A program made the position numbers and the translations under genes. The notes under the pieces were generated by a model. That model was given only the letters and a program-made list of their open reading frames with translations, did no database searches and had not been told where the DNA came from. From contig RJMB01000016.1 of NCBI GenBank assembly GCA_003725585.1, positions 82,803 to 131,290 of the forward strand: a stretch of 48,488 bases of DNA, written 5' to 3'. Shown piece by piece: positions 25,251 to 34,190 of the stretch (position 1 is the stretch's first letter; each line of letters begins with the position of its first letter). Source of the stretch: Halostreptopolyspora alba (GTDB taxonomy: Bacteria > Actinomycetota > Actinomycetes > Streptosporangiales > Streptosporangiaceae).

Positions 25251-26261
25251 CTAGAGCCGCGCGGCCGCCTCGCCGATACGTGTGATGGCGTCGTCGATGT
25301 CGGACTCGGTGATCTCCAGGTGTACCACCATCCGGATGGTCTCCCTTCCGAAAGGGATGCACCGCACACCGTGCGCGGCGAACGCCTCGGCGTAGTCGGC
25401 GGCCCGCCCGTCGGGCGTCCGCACCAGCACCATGGTGGTTCGAGCACTCGCCTCCAGACCCGGGATCGCGGAGACTTCCGTGGCGAGGCGGTCGGCGCGG
25501 CGGTGGTCCTCGGCCAACCGGTCACGGTGTTCCCGCAGCGCGTACAGCGCTCCGGCGGCGACGATGCCGGCCTGGCGCATACCGCCGCCGAGCAGCTTGC
25601 GGACCCGGCGGGCTCGACGGATGGTCACGGAGTCAGCGGCGACGGCCGATCCCACGGGCGCGCCGAGCCCTTTGGAGTAGCACACCGACACGGTGTCGGC
25701 CCCCGCGGCGACCTCCGCCGGGGACACCCCCAGGGCGATCGCCGCGCTCCACAGCCGCGCCCCGTCCAGGTGCAGCCGCATGCCGTGCGCGTGGGCGAAG
25801 TCGGCGACGCGCCGCTGCTCGGACGGTGGGACCACCAGTCCGGAAAAGGTGTTCTCCAGGCACACGAGCGCGGGACGGGCTCGGTGGACATCATCGACCC
25901 CCTCGGCCCAGCGCTCCAGCAGCTCCTGCGGCGGATACCCCTCGCTGGTGTCGAACACCCGGGGCAGCGCCCGCGACAGGAACGTCGTGGCGCCCTGCTC
26001 GTTGGACAGCACGTGGGCACGCTCATGCGCCCAGACCTCCTCTCCGCTGCCCACCGCGACGTTGACGGCGACCTGGTTGGCCATGTGCCCGGAGGGCACG
26101 TACAGCGCCGCCTCCTTACCGAGCAGAGCGGCGGTCTCCTCCTCCAGCCGGCGGACGGTGGGGTCCTCCTCGAACACGTCGTCACCCACCTCGGCCTCGG
26201 CCATGGCCCGCCGCATCTGCCGCGTTGGCCGGGTGACTGTGTCGGAACGGAGGTCAATCAC
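25251..26261 (-). CDS. ltaE: Low-specificity L-threonine aldolase
   Basis: 336 residues from GTG 26261 with GGGAG upstream. The start 'MIDLRSDTVTRPTRQMRRAMAEAEVGDDVF' is the family hallmark. PLP-binding landmarks: 'PSGHMANQVA' (about 56-65), Asp166 in 'LHLDGARLW', and the Schiff-base Lys197 in 'CYSKGLGAPVGS', the same number as in Escherichia coli LtaE. It cleaves L-threonine or L-allo-threonine to glycine and acetaldehyde with PLP in the cytoplasm. It is 65 bases from the convergent fabG-like gene and 73 upstream of the serine hydrolase gene read in the same direction. Confidence 0.95.
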   Translation of the reverse strand: MIDLRSDTVTRPTRQMRRAMAEAEVGDDVFEEDPTVRRLEEETAALLGKEAALYVPSGHMANQVAVNVAVGSGEEVWAHERAHVLSNEQGATTFLSRALPRVFDTSEGYPPQELLERWAEGVDDVHRARPALVCLENTFSGLVVPPSEQRRVADFAHAHGMRLHLDGARLWSAAIALGVSPAEVAAGADTVSVCYSKGLGAPVGSAVAADSVTIRRARRVRKLLGGGMRQAGIVAAGALYALREHRDRLAEDHRRADRLATEVSAIPGLEASARTTMVLVRTPDGRAADYAEAFAAHGVRCIPFGRETIRMVVHLEITESDIDDAITRIGEAAARL

Positions 26262-26334
26262 GGTGTGGCTCCCGCGGTCAGACGGTCAGAGGGGGTAGCT
26301 GGGGTCGGGGGCGTGGTTGGTGTCCAGCCCCAGC

Positions 26335-27348
26335 CTAGCCAGGGGGTGCGTCCGGGACGTCTCGCCGCTGGAGGCCGCCCTCAGCGGCCAGCGTCTCCTC
26401 GATCTCCCTTGTGACCTCACCGGCGACGTGCTCCACGCACTCCACCCCCGAGGCGTAGTCCCCATGGCGGTCGGAGAGGACGACGATCAGGTACTCGCCG
26501 CTCTCGGAGACGACATGACCCGCACTGTTGATGACCCAGCGACCACCGTGGTCCTCGATGGGCACCCAGCCGTTCTTGAGCAGGGCGATCCCGTCGTCGG
26601 CGGCGGCCACCGAGACGCCCCACGCCTGCTCCGGCGCCACGTCACCGAGAAGCTCGGCCACGAACTCGCGGCTCCGCTCCGACAGTGGCCCCGTGTCGGT
26701 GAAGACCGCCCGCAGTAGCCGCCGTTGGTCCGCGGCGGTGGTGGTGGTCGCTCCCCACACGTTGGCCGGGTTGGGCTCGGTGTCGCGCAACCCGAAGCGC
26801 TCGTTTCCCTCCAGCAGGCCGGAGCCGTAGCCGATATCGGCGAAGAGGACGTCGGCGACCTCGTTGTCGCTGTAGCGGATCATCTTCCCTGCGAGGTCGC
26901 GTTCACGCTGGGTGAGATCACGGTCCTCGTCCTCGGCCCGGAGCAGCATCAGGGTCAGGATGTCCAACTTGACCAGACTCCCGGTGATGAACTCACGGTC
27001 GGCCCGGTAGTCATAGGTCGCTCCGGTGGTGAGTTCCTGCACCGCGACGGCGATCCGCCCCTCGCGGTCGGCCATGTAGTCCTCGACCACATCCGAGATC
27101 CGGTCCTTGTCCTCGGGGGACAGCCGGGGCTCGCCGACGTCGTCCGTCCCGACACCCGCGTCCGGCTTCCGGGGTGGCGGAACGGCCGTGTCCTCCCTCG
27201 TCACCTCGCCGGGTTCGAGCACGTACGGAACAACGGCGATGGGCATCGCGACCGAGGCGAGCAACAGCGCCAGCGCTCCTGTCAACCGTGGCCATCCCGG
27301 GAACCGTGGATTCCGGGAACCAGGAGGATTCGGCGAGCCCTGTCCCAT
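26335..27348 (-). CDS. Class A beta-lactamase-like serine hydrolase, membrane-anchored
   Basis: 337 residues from ATG 27348, with AAGGTGA four bases upstream; the longer frame to 27468 lacks a site. A single helix at about 22-43 anchors or exports the protein, followed by a Pro/Asp linker. The penicillin-recognising fold shows Ser124-x-x-Lys127 (TGSLVKLD), Ser160-Asp-Asn (YSDNEV), and Lys258-Asn-Gly in place of the usual Lys-Thr/Ser-Gly. The general base region 'EPNPANVWGA' has Glu191. This group (beta-lactamase2 family) includes real class A enzymes and relatives of unknown role acting on cell-wall peptides. The altered KTG box makes true beta-lactamase activity uncertain. Confidence 0.88.
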   Translation of the reverse strand: MGQGSPNPPGSRNPRFPGWPRLTGALALLLASVAMPIAVVPYVLEPGEVTREDTAVPPPRKPDAGVGTDDVGEPRLSPEDKDRISDVVEDYMADREGRIAVAVQELTTGATYDYRADREFITGSLVKLDILTLMLLRAEDEDRDLTQRERDLAGKMIRYSDNEVADVLFADIGYGSGLLEGNERFGLRDTEPNPANVWGATTTTAADQRRLLRAVFTDTGPLSERSREFVAELLGDVAPEQAWGVSVAAADDGIALLKNGWVPIEDHGGRWVINSAGHVVSESGEYLIVVLSDRHGDYASGVECVEHVAGEVTREIEETLAAEGGLQRRDVPDAPPG

Positions 27349-27490
27349 TCCGTCACCTTCACGCGCTGGGGGTAGCGGAAACTGAGTCGTGAAGGGAAGC
27401 AAACCACTTCCTTGCACAGGTACGTTAACAGGGCCGTGCCCGCCGTATGGACGAACGCGCCGGACCACCCCGAACGGGACGAATCAGCTC

Positions 27491-28090
27491 CTAGTCGAGG
27501 CCGCGCGCCGTCATCGCCTCCCCCATGGCCTCGGCCGAGCGGACCAGGCCGACCACCACCGGCACCACCATGAGGTGGGGGCGACCACGCAGCCCACGGG
27601 CGAGGTATGCCTCGCGCGAGGTCTGCCACGCCACTGTGACCATGGGGATCGCGCGGATGGTGAGTGCCAGCACCAGGGCCAGGCGGTCCGGCCTGACCCC
27701 GAGATGACGCAGCGGAGCGGCCAGTCGCTCGAACAGGGCCAGCATCGTGCTGACCTGGGTGGTCAGTGTGACCAGTCCCGACAGCAGTACGGCCAGCCCC
27801 AGGACCGCGCATGTCCGCACGGCCGCCCACGGATCCCCGGTCAACACCTGGAATCCCACGATGAGCGCCAGGAACGGCAGCAGTGGCCGCAACATCCGCC
27901 ACACGTACCGCGCTCGCACCCCACACAGCGGGTAGAGCAGCGCGGACACGACAACGCCCCCGACCGCGACCCAGAGGGTTCCCAAAACCAGGACTACGGT
28001 GACGGCGCAGAACAGCACGAGGAGCTTCACGCCGGCCGGGGTGCGGTGGGCCAGCGAGTCGCCGGGCTGGTAGAGGCCGAGTACGGTCAC
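27491..28090 (-). CDS. bioN: Biotin ECF transporter, T component (BioN/EcfT)
   Basis: 199 residues from GTG 28090; the start overlaps the bioM stop by four bases (GTGA). The frame remains open upstream within bioM, but that part is an antisense-like Arg-rich stretch. Several helices cover most of the protein, and the two coupling motifs of EcfT are 'TSREAYLARGL' (Ala-Arg-Gly) and 'AMGEAMTARGLD' (Ala-Arg-Gly) at the C-terminus. It links the ATPase to BioY. Third gene of bioY-bioM-bioN. Confidence 0.94.
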   Translation of the reverse strand: MTVLGLYQPGDSLAHRTPAGVKLLVLFCAVTVVLVLGTLWVAVGGVVVSALLYPLCGVRARYVWRMLRPLLPFLALIVGFQVLTGDPWAAVRTCAVLGLAVLLSGLVTLTTQVSTMLALFERLAAPLRHLGVRPDRLALVLALTIRAIPMVTVAWQTSREAYLARGLRGRPHLMVVPVVVGLVRSAEAMGEAMTARGLD

Positions 28091-28827
28091 CACGCGGGCT
28101 CGCCGCTGTCGGGGCTCCTCAGGTGCGGCTCGCCACCCGCCTCCGTCGCGCCACGCTCCATGCGGGCGGTGTAGTGGGCCACGGCGGCGGCCGGGGCCCC
28201 GTCGAAGACGATGCTCCCCTCGTCCATGACCACGACCCGATCGAAGTCGACCAACGAGTCCAGGTGGTGTGTAAGCAGGATGACCTGCTGCGGGAGCGTA
28301 CGCAGGGTCCGCTCGATCACCTTGACGTTGCGCAGGTCGAGCAGGGTCGTCGGCTCGTCGCACACCAGGATCTCCGGTTCGGTGACCAGCACCGAGGCCA
28401 GCGCCAGCATCTGCTTCTGCCCGCCGGAGAGTAGGTGCGCGGGGTGGTCGCGGTGGTCGGCGAGGCCGTGCCGGCGCAGGATCCGCTGGACCCTCTCGTC
28501 GATCTCGGCGCGGTCGAGCCCACTGCCACGCAGCCCGATCGCCACGTCCTCGCCGACCGTGGGCATGATGATCTGGGTCCCCGGGTCGGGGAACACGAAC
28601 CCGACCCGCCGCCGGATCTCACGCGCGTGCCTGCGGGTGTCGCGCCCGTCGAGCAGCACGCGACCGTGGTCGGGAACGACCAGCCCGTTGAGCGTCCGGG
28701 CGAGCGTCGACTTGCCGGAACCGTTCGCCCCGATGACCCCGATTCGGTGCTCGGCGAGTTCAGCCGTGACATCGCGGAGCACGGTCCGCCCCTCATAGGC
28801 GTGCGTCACGTTCTCCAACTGCAACAT
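28087..28827 (-). CDS. bioM: Biotin ECF transporter, ATP-binding protein (BioM/EcfA)
   Basis: 246 residues. Walker A GANGSGKST (33-41), signature LSGGQKQM (133-140), Walker B 'ILVCDEPTTLLDL' (about 153-165), H-loop 'LLTHHLDSL'. The Q-loop reads FPDPGTQ, with Pro where most ABC ATPases have Gln; BioM-type proteins often vary here. It drives biotin import with BioN and BioY. It lies 47 bases after bioY and overlaps bioN. Confidence 0.95.
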   Translation of the reverse strand: MLQLENVTHAYEGRTVLRDVTAELAEHRIGVIGANGSGKSTLARTLNGLVVPDHGRVLLDGRDTRRHAREIRRRVGFVFPDPGTQIIMPTVGEDVAIGLRGSGLDRAEIDERVQRILRRHGLADHRDHPAHLLSGGQKQMLALASVLVTEPEILVCDEPTTLLDLRNVKVIERTLRTLPQQVILLTHHLDSLVDFDRVVVMDEGSIVFDGAPAAAVAHYTARMERGATEAGGEPHLRSPDSGEPAW

Positions 28828-28874
28828 GGGGCGAGAGTTGTTCTGGTCGGTGTCGGGACGAATGGGGGCGAACC

Positions 28875-29486
28875 TCAGCCTATGTCACCATCGCCCTGGT
28901 CAACGGGCCGGCCGGCGGGTGGGATGGGGTAGGCGCGAAACACCGCCGTCGCGATCGCCGCGGCGAGCGCCGCCTTGGCCAGGTCTCCCGGTAGGTAGAC
29001 GGTGGCACCGAGGATCGTCGCGAAAAGCGCGTCGTCGAGCCAGAACGCCTGCCACGGGATCCCGAAGAGGTAGATCACGCCGATCCCGCCGAGGACGTTG
29101 GCGCCGAAACCGAGCCAGAAGCGGTAGCGGGGCATCATCCGTTGCGCGAGTAGGCCGATGACCAGCGCGCCGAACACCCATCCGATCATGTATCCGCCCG
29201 TGGCGCCGGCGAACGCGGCGAGTCCAGCTCGGCCTCCGGGCAACAGTGGGAGTCCGGCCACGACGAGCGCGAGGAAGGTCACGACCGCCAGCGTCCCGCG
29301 CTTGGCCCCCAGCAGGCTGGGGGCGAGCATGACCCCGAGCGTCTGCAGCGTGATCGGAACCGGCCCCACCGGGATGGCGAACGGCATGCTCACAACCGCG
29401 AGCAACGCCGCGAACACCGCGATGAGCGCGGCGTCGCGGGCCGTGAGCCCTCGGTGTCGCACGTGGTTCGCGACCGTGTCTGGCAT
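28875..29486 (-). CDS. bioY: Biotin transporter substrate-binding subunit BioY
   Basis: 203 residues from ATG 29486. Six helices, with the BioY hallmarks 'IPVGPVPITLQTLGVMLAPSLLGAKRG', 'GPTGGYM'-like 'GATGGYMIGWVFG' and 'WLDDALFATILGATVYLPGDLAKAALAA'. It binds biotin in the membrane (S component). With bioM and bioN it forms a complete biotin ECF importer. No biotin synthesis gene is seen nearby, consistent with scavenging. Confidence 0.96.
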   Translation of the reverse strand: MPDTVANHVRHRGLTARDAALIAVFAALLAVVSMPFAIPVGPVPITLQTLGVMLAPSLLGAKRGTLAVVTFLALVVAGLPLLPGGRAGLAAFAGATGGYMIGWVFGALVIGLLAQRMMPRYRFWLGFGANVLGGIGVIYLFGIPWQAFWLDDALFATILGATVYLPGDLAKAALAAAIATAVFRAYPIPPAGRPVDQGDGDIG

Positions 29487-29648
29487 GGGTCTCCCGTCAT
29501 CGGTCTCGGCCCGGTCCCCTACGGGACCAATTGTCGACCATGCCGGTGTGGCGATGGGTGGCAGGGATACCGTTCACGGCACGAGCGGACGGTCCGTTCC
29601 GGGGCGGCCGTCGCCCCCCGAATCGTCAGGGACACGGGGACGCGCGTC

Positions 29649-30326
29649 TCACGCGGTGCCCTCGAACAGGGCGACGCAGCCACGCACGGTGACACGCACG
29701 TCGGTGAACCGGGCCTCAAGCTCCGCGGTCAACTTCTCCGGCGTGTCGTCGATGTTGTCGAAGCCTCCCCTGGCCCGGTACGTCCGCATGACTCGCCGCG
29801 CCAGGGGATTGACGCGGACCCCGGAGCCGCCACCGACCACGGTGCTGCCGAAGATCCGACCTCCCGGACGCAACACCCGCCGCGCCTGGTCGAAGGCCCT
29901 GGCTTTGCGCGTGAAGTCACCGGGCATGCAGTGCAGCAGGTTCGCCATACCCACCGAGTCGAGCGAGGCGTCGGCGAGCGGGATCTCCTCGGCGGCGTCC
30001 CCCACATGGGTACGCATCCGGTAGCCGGAGAGCCGGCGCTCCACCGTGCGCAACGGCACCGGGTTGAGGTCGAGCAGCTCCAGCCGGGTGTCCGGGGTGA
30101 TGGCACCCGCTCTTTCCAGGAAGAATCCCGTTCCCACACCGATATCGAGATGTTCCGGGCCCGCGTTGCGTTCGTAGACGTCCAGAATCTCCCGCTTGGG
30201 ACACCCCCAGAGAAAACGCAGGCTGAAACGGAGCACGTACGTGTCGTAGCCGGCGAGCACTAAGGGGCCGTACGCGGCGGCTCCCGTGGCGCTGGAGGCT
30301 TCCTCGTGGGCTTCGTCCGGGGCCAT
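29649..30326 (-). CDS. Class I SAM-dependent methyltransferase
   Basis: 225 residues from ATG 30326, with AGGAG in front. Motif I 'HLDIGVGTGFFLERA' (about 59-73) is the SAM-binding glycine loop; motif II 'LELLDLNPVPL', motif 'LDSVGMANLLHCMPGD' and post-motif 'ARRVLRPGGRIFGSTV' follow in proper order. It methylates an unknown small molecule. The N-terminal 'YDTYVLRFSLRFLWGCP' patch is shared by methyltransferases often found near natural-product genes. It stands alone, 162 bases upstream of bioY on the same strand. Confidence 0.9.
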   Translation of the reverse strand: MAPDEAHEEASSATGAAAYGPLVLAGYDTYVLRFSLRFLWGCPKREILDVYERNAGPEHLDIGVGTGFFLERAGAITPDTRLELLDLNPVPLRTVERRLSGYRMRTHVGDAAEEIPLADASLDSVGMANLLHCMPGDFTRKARAFDQARRVLRPGGRIFGSTVVGGGSGVRVNPLARRVMRTYRARGGFDNIDDTPEKLTAELEARFTDVRVTVRGCVALFEGTA

Positions 30327-30650
30327 AGCTCATCTCCTCTCCACGGCGCATGAGGGTCACGACCGGATGGCACCCGGTCTCACCGCGCCACGGAACGAGT
30401 GGTCAAAGGCCACCGGTGTTCCGCCTTCCGACGAGCCCCCGAGGGTCCCAGCAGGAAGGTGGCCGGGGAACCGACGGAGGGCCAACGGGCGCGGCCCGTT
30501 CCCGCGCTTTCTCACCGCGGGGAGCCAGTGCCGCGGCTCCGGTACCGAACCGGGTGTCACACACATGGTGCCCCCGGGCCGCTTTCCTCCCGGGGGCACC
30601 CCTCTACGGCCCCCGTGGGGGCTCGCGCTCGACATTGGGTGTCGCGCGGC
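30327..30650. other. Intergenic region between the conservon and the methyltransferase gene
   Basis: 324 bases, no gene supported. It contains the perfect 12-bp hairpin at 30567-30600, listed separately, and probably the promoter of the methyltransferase gene. Confidence 0.4.
30567..30600 (-). terminator. Hairpin at the end of the conservon
   Basis: GGTGCCCCCGGG (30567-30578) and CCCGGGGGCACC (30589-30600), a perfect 12-bp stem with a 10-base loop, about 50 bases after the cvnD stop. No U-run. Confidence 0.65.
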
Positions 30651-31256
30651 TCACCCAACCAGTTCGCCGGACTTGGGACGCGAGATCGCGTACTCCAGCA
30701 GGCAGGTGAGGACACCACCGGCGGACCGGCGGTCGCGCGCGTCGAAGTCGACGATCGGCACCTCCGGTGCGATCTCCAGTGCCTCGCGGATCTGCTCGAT
30801 CGTGTAGTCGAGCTGACCGTCGAACTTGTTCAGGGCCACGACGTAGGGAATCGACTGCTGCTTCTCGAAGTAGTCGACCGCGTCGAAGCTGTCAGCCAGG
30901 CGACGGGGATCCACCACGATGACGGCCCCGACCGCGCCCCGGACGATGTCGTCCCACATGAACCAGAACCGGGCCTGCCCCGGGGTGCCGAACATGTACA
31001 TGATCAGCTCCTGGTCGAGGGTGAGCCGCCCGAAGTCCATGGCGACGGTGGTCGTCACCTTGTCCGGCGTGATCGAGGTGTCGTCGTGTTCCCGGCTGGC
31101 CTCGGTCATGACCGCCTCGGTCGACACCGGAGGGATCTCCGAAACCGAACTGACGAGTGTCGTCTTGCCCGCGCCGAAGCCGCCAGCGACGACGATCTTG
31201 GTGGAGACCAGTGACGCGGGACCTGAGGAATTATTGGAAGAGACGTTCGAGTCCAC
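30651..31256 (-). CDS. cvnD: Conservon small GTPase (CvnD type)
   Basis: 201 residues from GTG 31256, overlapping the cvnC end by 26 bases; a longer open frame upstream is out of step with the operon. P-loop 'VAGGFGAGKTTLV' (about 23-35), 'DFGRLTL' switch region, 'LIMYMFGTPGQARFWFMWD' (DxxG replaced by GTPGQ, usual for CvnD/MglA-like proteins) and 'VALNKFDG' (NKxD). In Streptomyces conservons CvnD is a membrane-associated GTPase acting with CvnA-C in signal transduction, coupling an ATPase to the roadblock protein. Last gene of cvnA-B-C-D. Confidence 0.93.
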   Translation of the reverse strand: MDSNVSSNNSSGPASLVSTKIVVAGGFGAGKTTLVSSVSEIPPVSTEAVMTEASREHDDTSITPDKVTTTVAMDFGRLTLDQELIMYMFGTPGQARFWFMWDDIVRGAVGAVIVVDPRRLADSFDAVDYFEKQQSIPYVVALNKFDGQLDYTIEQIREALEIAPEVPIVDFDARDRRSAGGVLTCLLEYAISRPKSGELVG

Positions 31257-31590
31257 GGAGCGCCCTCTCCAGAACTTGGTTTTCTGACGGACTGTGGCCG
31301 GTGATGGTGGGGTGGATGTAGACGTGGCCTTGATCGGCCAGGTCACTCAGAAGCACCTGGGTGACGCCCATCGGGATCTTCAACTCGGCGGAGAGCTCGG
31401 CCACCGAACGGGTCTCGCGACACATCCGGTAGATGCTCTCCGACTCCGGAAGCAGGTTCGCCGGGGGCGGCGCACCGGCGTCCGCCACCGAGACCAGGGT
31501 CTGCACCATCAGCGGATGGCGGGAACGAGTCCGACCTCCGGTGAAGGTGTACGGGCGGATCCGTGCGCCCCTTCTCCTGCGTGTGCTCAT
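31231..31590 (-). CDS. cvnC: Conservon DUF742 protein (CvnC type)
   Basis: 119 residues from ATG 31590; a GTG at 31629 has no ribosome site. After a basic start, 'IRPYTFTGGRTRSRH' is the DUF742 signature, followed by a winged helix-like part 'YRMCRETRSVAELSAELKIPMGVTQVLLSDLADQGHVYIH'. Standard third member of a cvn operon; proposed to link CvnB to CvnD. It starts 71 bases after cvnB. Confidence 0.93.
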   Translation of the reverse strand: MSTRRRRGARIRPYTFTGGRTRSRHPLMVQTLVSVADAGAPPPANLLPESESIYRMCRETRSVAELSAELKIPMGVTQVLLSDLADQGHVYIHPTITGHSPSENQVLERALRGLERLFQ

Positions 31591-31660
31591 AGCGCTGGCA
31601 ACCTCTTCGTGGTCCGATGCGCGCCCCACCGTGCAGGGGCGGTACAGGGATGAGTATCCA

Positions 31661-32086
31661 TCACGGTGCCATAACCTCGCGCAGCTGCGACCGGAGCTGC
31701 GGTGTCAACGCGTGGCCCGCACTCTCGACGAGGAGCGTCATCTGGTAGGCGACGATCTTCATGTCGGCGTCGCCCGAGGTCAGAACCGCCAGCGAGGATC
31801 CGTCACTGATGGACATGACGAACAGGTAGCCGTGTTGCATCCGCAGAATCAGCTGCTCTGTCTCGCCCTTGCCGAACATCTTCGCGGAGCCTTCGGCCAG
31901 GCTCTGCAGGCCGCTGGCGATCGCCGCGAGCTGTTCCGCGTGCTGCTCGGGGAAGTCGCGCGAGGCGGTGAGGAGCAGACCGTCGGAGGAGACGACGATC
32001 GCGTGCTCCACCCCGGGGACCTCGTTGACGAAGTTGGAGATGAGCCAAGTGAAGTTCTCTGCGCTCTCACTCAAGCGGTTGTCCAT
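31661..32086 (-). CDS. cvnB: Conservon roadblock/LC7 protein (CvnB type)
   Basis: 141 residues. The roadblock/LC7 fold is recognisable from 'FTWLISNFVNEVPGVEHAIVVSSDGLLLTASRDFP' and 'GYLFVMSISDGSSLAVLTSGDADMKIVAYQMTLLV'. Such proteins act as GTPase-activating or scaffolding partners of MglA-like GTPases. It is 57 bases after cvnA. Confidence 0.95.
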   Translation of the reverse strand: MDNRLSESAENFTWLISNFVNEVPGVEHAIVVSSDGLLLTASRDFPEQHAEQLAAIASGLQSLAEGSAKMFGKGETEQLILRMQHGYLFVMSISDGSSLAVLTSGDADMKIVAYQMTLLVESAGHALTPQLRSQLREVMAP

Positions 32087-32143
32087 GTCCGTCCAGATTC
32101 TCGTACTGTGCTTGCAGGTACACGTGGGCCACGGGATGCGGGG

Positions 32144-33802
32144 CTAGTCCTCATCGGGTCTGGCCGCCTCTTCCTGCCCCTCGACAAACCCTTCCAGGTC
32201 GGCGCGGATGCGCTCGGCCCTGGTGACACCGTCGGCCTGCTCGTCAGACGAACCGTCGTTGGTACTGCCCTCTGTCGACTCCGGTTGGTCCGGAGAGGTC
32301 ATCGGAACCGGAGCGGTGTTCCTGTGGGCACTGCGACGGGGCAGACCGGCTGAGGTCACCGGCGAGTCCGACGACGACTCCATGGCGCTGCTGTTCTCCT
32401 GCGGTCTTGGGGACGGAGCCGACTTTTCCGGACCGGAAGCCTGCTCACGCGGAGCGGTCGAGGACCGCTGGCCTGACGGAGCCAACTGCCCCCTCGCGGC
32501 GGAACCGGGTTCCGGCACCGCGGGCTCGGAGGATCCGGCAGTCTGGCTGGGTCCGGTCTTATCGTAATGCGCGGCCGGCACCGTCACGTGCGCGCTCACG
32601 CCACGGAACGCACGCCTTTCGAGCTGAACCTCGAAGCCGTACCTGTGGGCGATGCGGCTAACCACGTAGAGGCCCATGTGCCGCATGACGTCCTCGTCGA
32701 GGACCGGCTCACCACGGAGTCGGCTGTTGAAGGAGGCCAACTGCTCGGGGGGGATGCCGATTCCCTCGTCCTCGACGGTGATCAGCAGGCGCTCGTCGGC
32801 CAGTGCCTGGGCGCTGATGACGACCTGCGCGTGGTCCGGCGACTTCTCCGTCGCGTTGTCCATGAGCTCGGCGAGCAGGTGGCTCAGGTCGTCGGCGCTG
32901 GTACCCGAGATGAAGAGGTCGGGCAACGTGCCGAGTTGGATCCGCTGGTAGTTGCTGATCTCGGAGATCGCCGCGCGGGCGACGTCGAGAAGCGGGACGG
33001 ATTCGGTGGAGGGGTCACCGGAGTCCTGTCCGGCCAGCACGAGCAGGTTCTCGCTGTTGCGCCGCATCCGCGTGGCGAGGTTGTCGATCTTGAACAGTTT
33101 GTCCAGGATCTCCGGATCCTCACTGCTGTCCTCGAGGTTCTCCACGATGTCGATCATGGACTCGACCAGGGTGAGGTCGCGCATGGCCAGTCCCGCCAGG
33201 GTGGCCGTGACGAGCTCCTGTTTCTCGGATCCGGGACCGCTCTCCGGCTTGGCCGCGGATTCCGCGGACTGCGCCGCGGAGTCGGGGGGTGCCTGCGGCG
33301 ACTCCCGTGCGGTGGGAGTGGGAGGAGCGTGCGCCGACGAGGGCTGCGGGGGTTGCGCTGGGGGAGGCTGCGGTGGCGCCACCGGCGCCGCCTGCTGCGT
33401 ACCCGCCTGCTGGGGGGCGAACGACTGTTGCCAGCCGGTCTGCGGGGGTGCGAACTGGGCCGCTCCCGGGTAGGGGAACGGTTGGGGGTGCGCCGGCCAT
33501 TGCGGCATGCCCTGGGGTTGCTGTTGGAACTGCTGGAGGTACTGCCGCTGTGCCGCTTCCATATCCCACTGCTGAGCGCCGTAGGGCGGGTACGCCCCGG
33601 GATACGGCGGGACTGGCTGCGGGGCGACGGGTGGCTGAGCGGCTGCGTACTGCTCGGGGGCGCGCTTCCTACCGATCCCGAGCTTGTTCAGGAACCGGCG
33701 CCACCGTCCGCCCCCAGCTGCGGCCGGGGGGCTACTCTCCACTTGCATCATGGGGCCCAGGGGGTGATCCCCGTGATTAGCGGATGACGGTGCATGTGCC
33801 AC
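32144..33802 (-). CDS. cvnA: Conservon sensor-type ATPase (CvnA type) with a long Pro/Gln-rich N-terminus
   Basis: 552 residues from GTG 33802: GAGGAG (33815-33810) is seven bases upstream and the frame above this has no site. Residues 1-200 are low in complexity (Pro, Gln, Ala, Tyr) and lack a membrane helix, unlike many CvnA proteins. A helical dimer/phosphoacceptor-like region (about 195-280) leads to the HATPase domain with N box 'LSHLLAELMDNATEKSP' (about 305-322), G1 'VEDEGIGIPPEQL' and 'HMGLYVVSRIAHRYG'. The C-terminal ~100 residues are Ser/Pro/Glu-rich. No phosphoacceptor His box is certain. First gene of the conservon. Confidence 0.92.
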   Translation of the reverse strand: MAHAPSSANHGDHPLGPMMQVESSPPAAAGGGRWRRFLNKLGIGRKRAPEQYAAAQPPVAPQPVPPYPGAYPPYGAQQWDMEAAQRQYLQQFQQQPQGMPQWPAHPQPFPYPGAAQFAPPQTGWQQSFAPQQAGTQQAAPVAPPQPPPAQPPQPSSAHAPPTPTARESPQAPPDSAAQSAESAAKPESGPGSEKQELVTATLAGLAMRDLTLVESMIDIVENLEDSSEDPEILDKLFKIDNLATRMRRNSENLLVLAGQDSGDPSTESVPLLDVARAAISEISNYQRIQLGTLPDLFISGTSADDLSHLLAELMDNATEKSPDHAQVVISAQALADERLLITVEDEGIGIPPEQLASFNSRLRGEPVLDEDVMRHMGLYVVSRIAHRYGFEVQLERRAFRGVSAHVTVPAAHYDKTGPSQTAGSSEPAVPEPGSAARGQLAPSGQRSSTAPREQASGPEKSAPSPRPQENSSAMESSSDSPVTSAGLPRRSAHRNTAPVPMTSPDQPESTEGSTNDGSSDEQADGVTRAERIRADLEGFVEGQEEAARPDED

Positions 33803-34190
33803 AGCACATCTCCTCGATACAAGGGGTTGGCCAGTGACGGTTACCCGACGGAGGGTTGACCAGTACTCAAACGACGGTTCGGCGGATGCGGGGACCGAGC
33901 TCCGCTCTTGCGGGCGCCCGGAATTCGGCATCCTCACGGACACCCAGGCATGAACCGCTTTCCCGATCCGCCAAGTAACAGCCGAATCGGCGTCACGCTA
34001 GCACAGAAGGTCCGGCACAGAAGGCCATTCCAGATCACTTACGGATCAATTGCGCTGTTCTTCCACGTAGTGGGATCAACTTTCCAAGATCGTGCACTAC
34101 AGACGAGACCGACATGGTTACCGTGATTTAGGTCACTCCTAGAATCGGGTGACCGGATCACGAGACCGTCGCCCGCGAACCGTGTCCCTC
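33803..34190. other. Intergenic region upstream of the conservon
   Basis: 388 bases, no gene. A 14-base tandem repeat is present: GCACAGAAGG at 34001-34010 and again at 34015-34024. The region is A/T-richer than average (around 34025-34135) and must contain the conservon promoter; no convincing -35/-10 pair was found. Confidence 0.4.

Noticed and set aside
29487-29648. Biotin-regulator (BioQ/BirA-type) box upstream of bioY
   Set aside because: Only short, imperfect palindromes such as CAATTG were found; no match to a box I can name with confidence.
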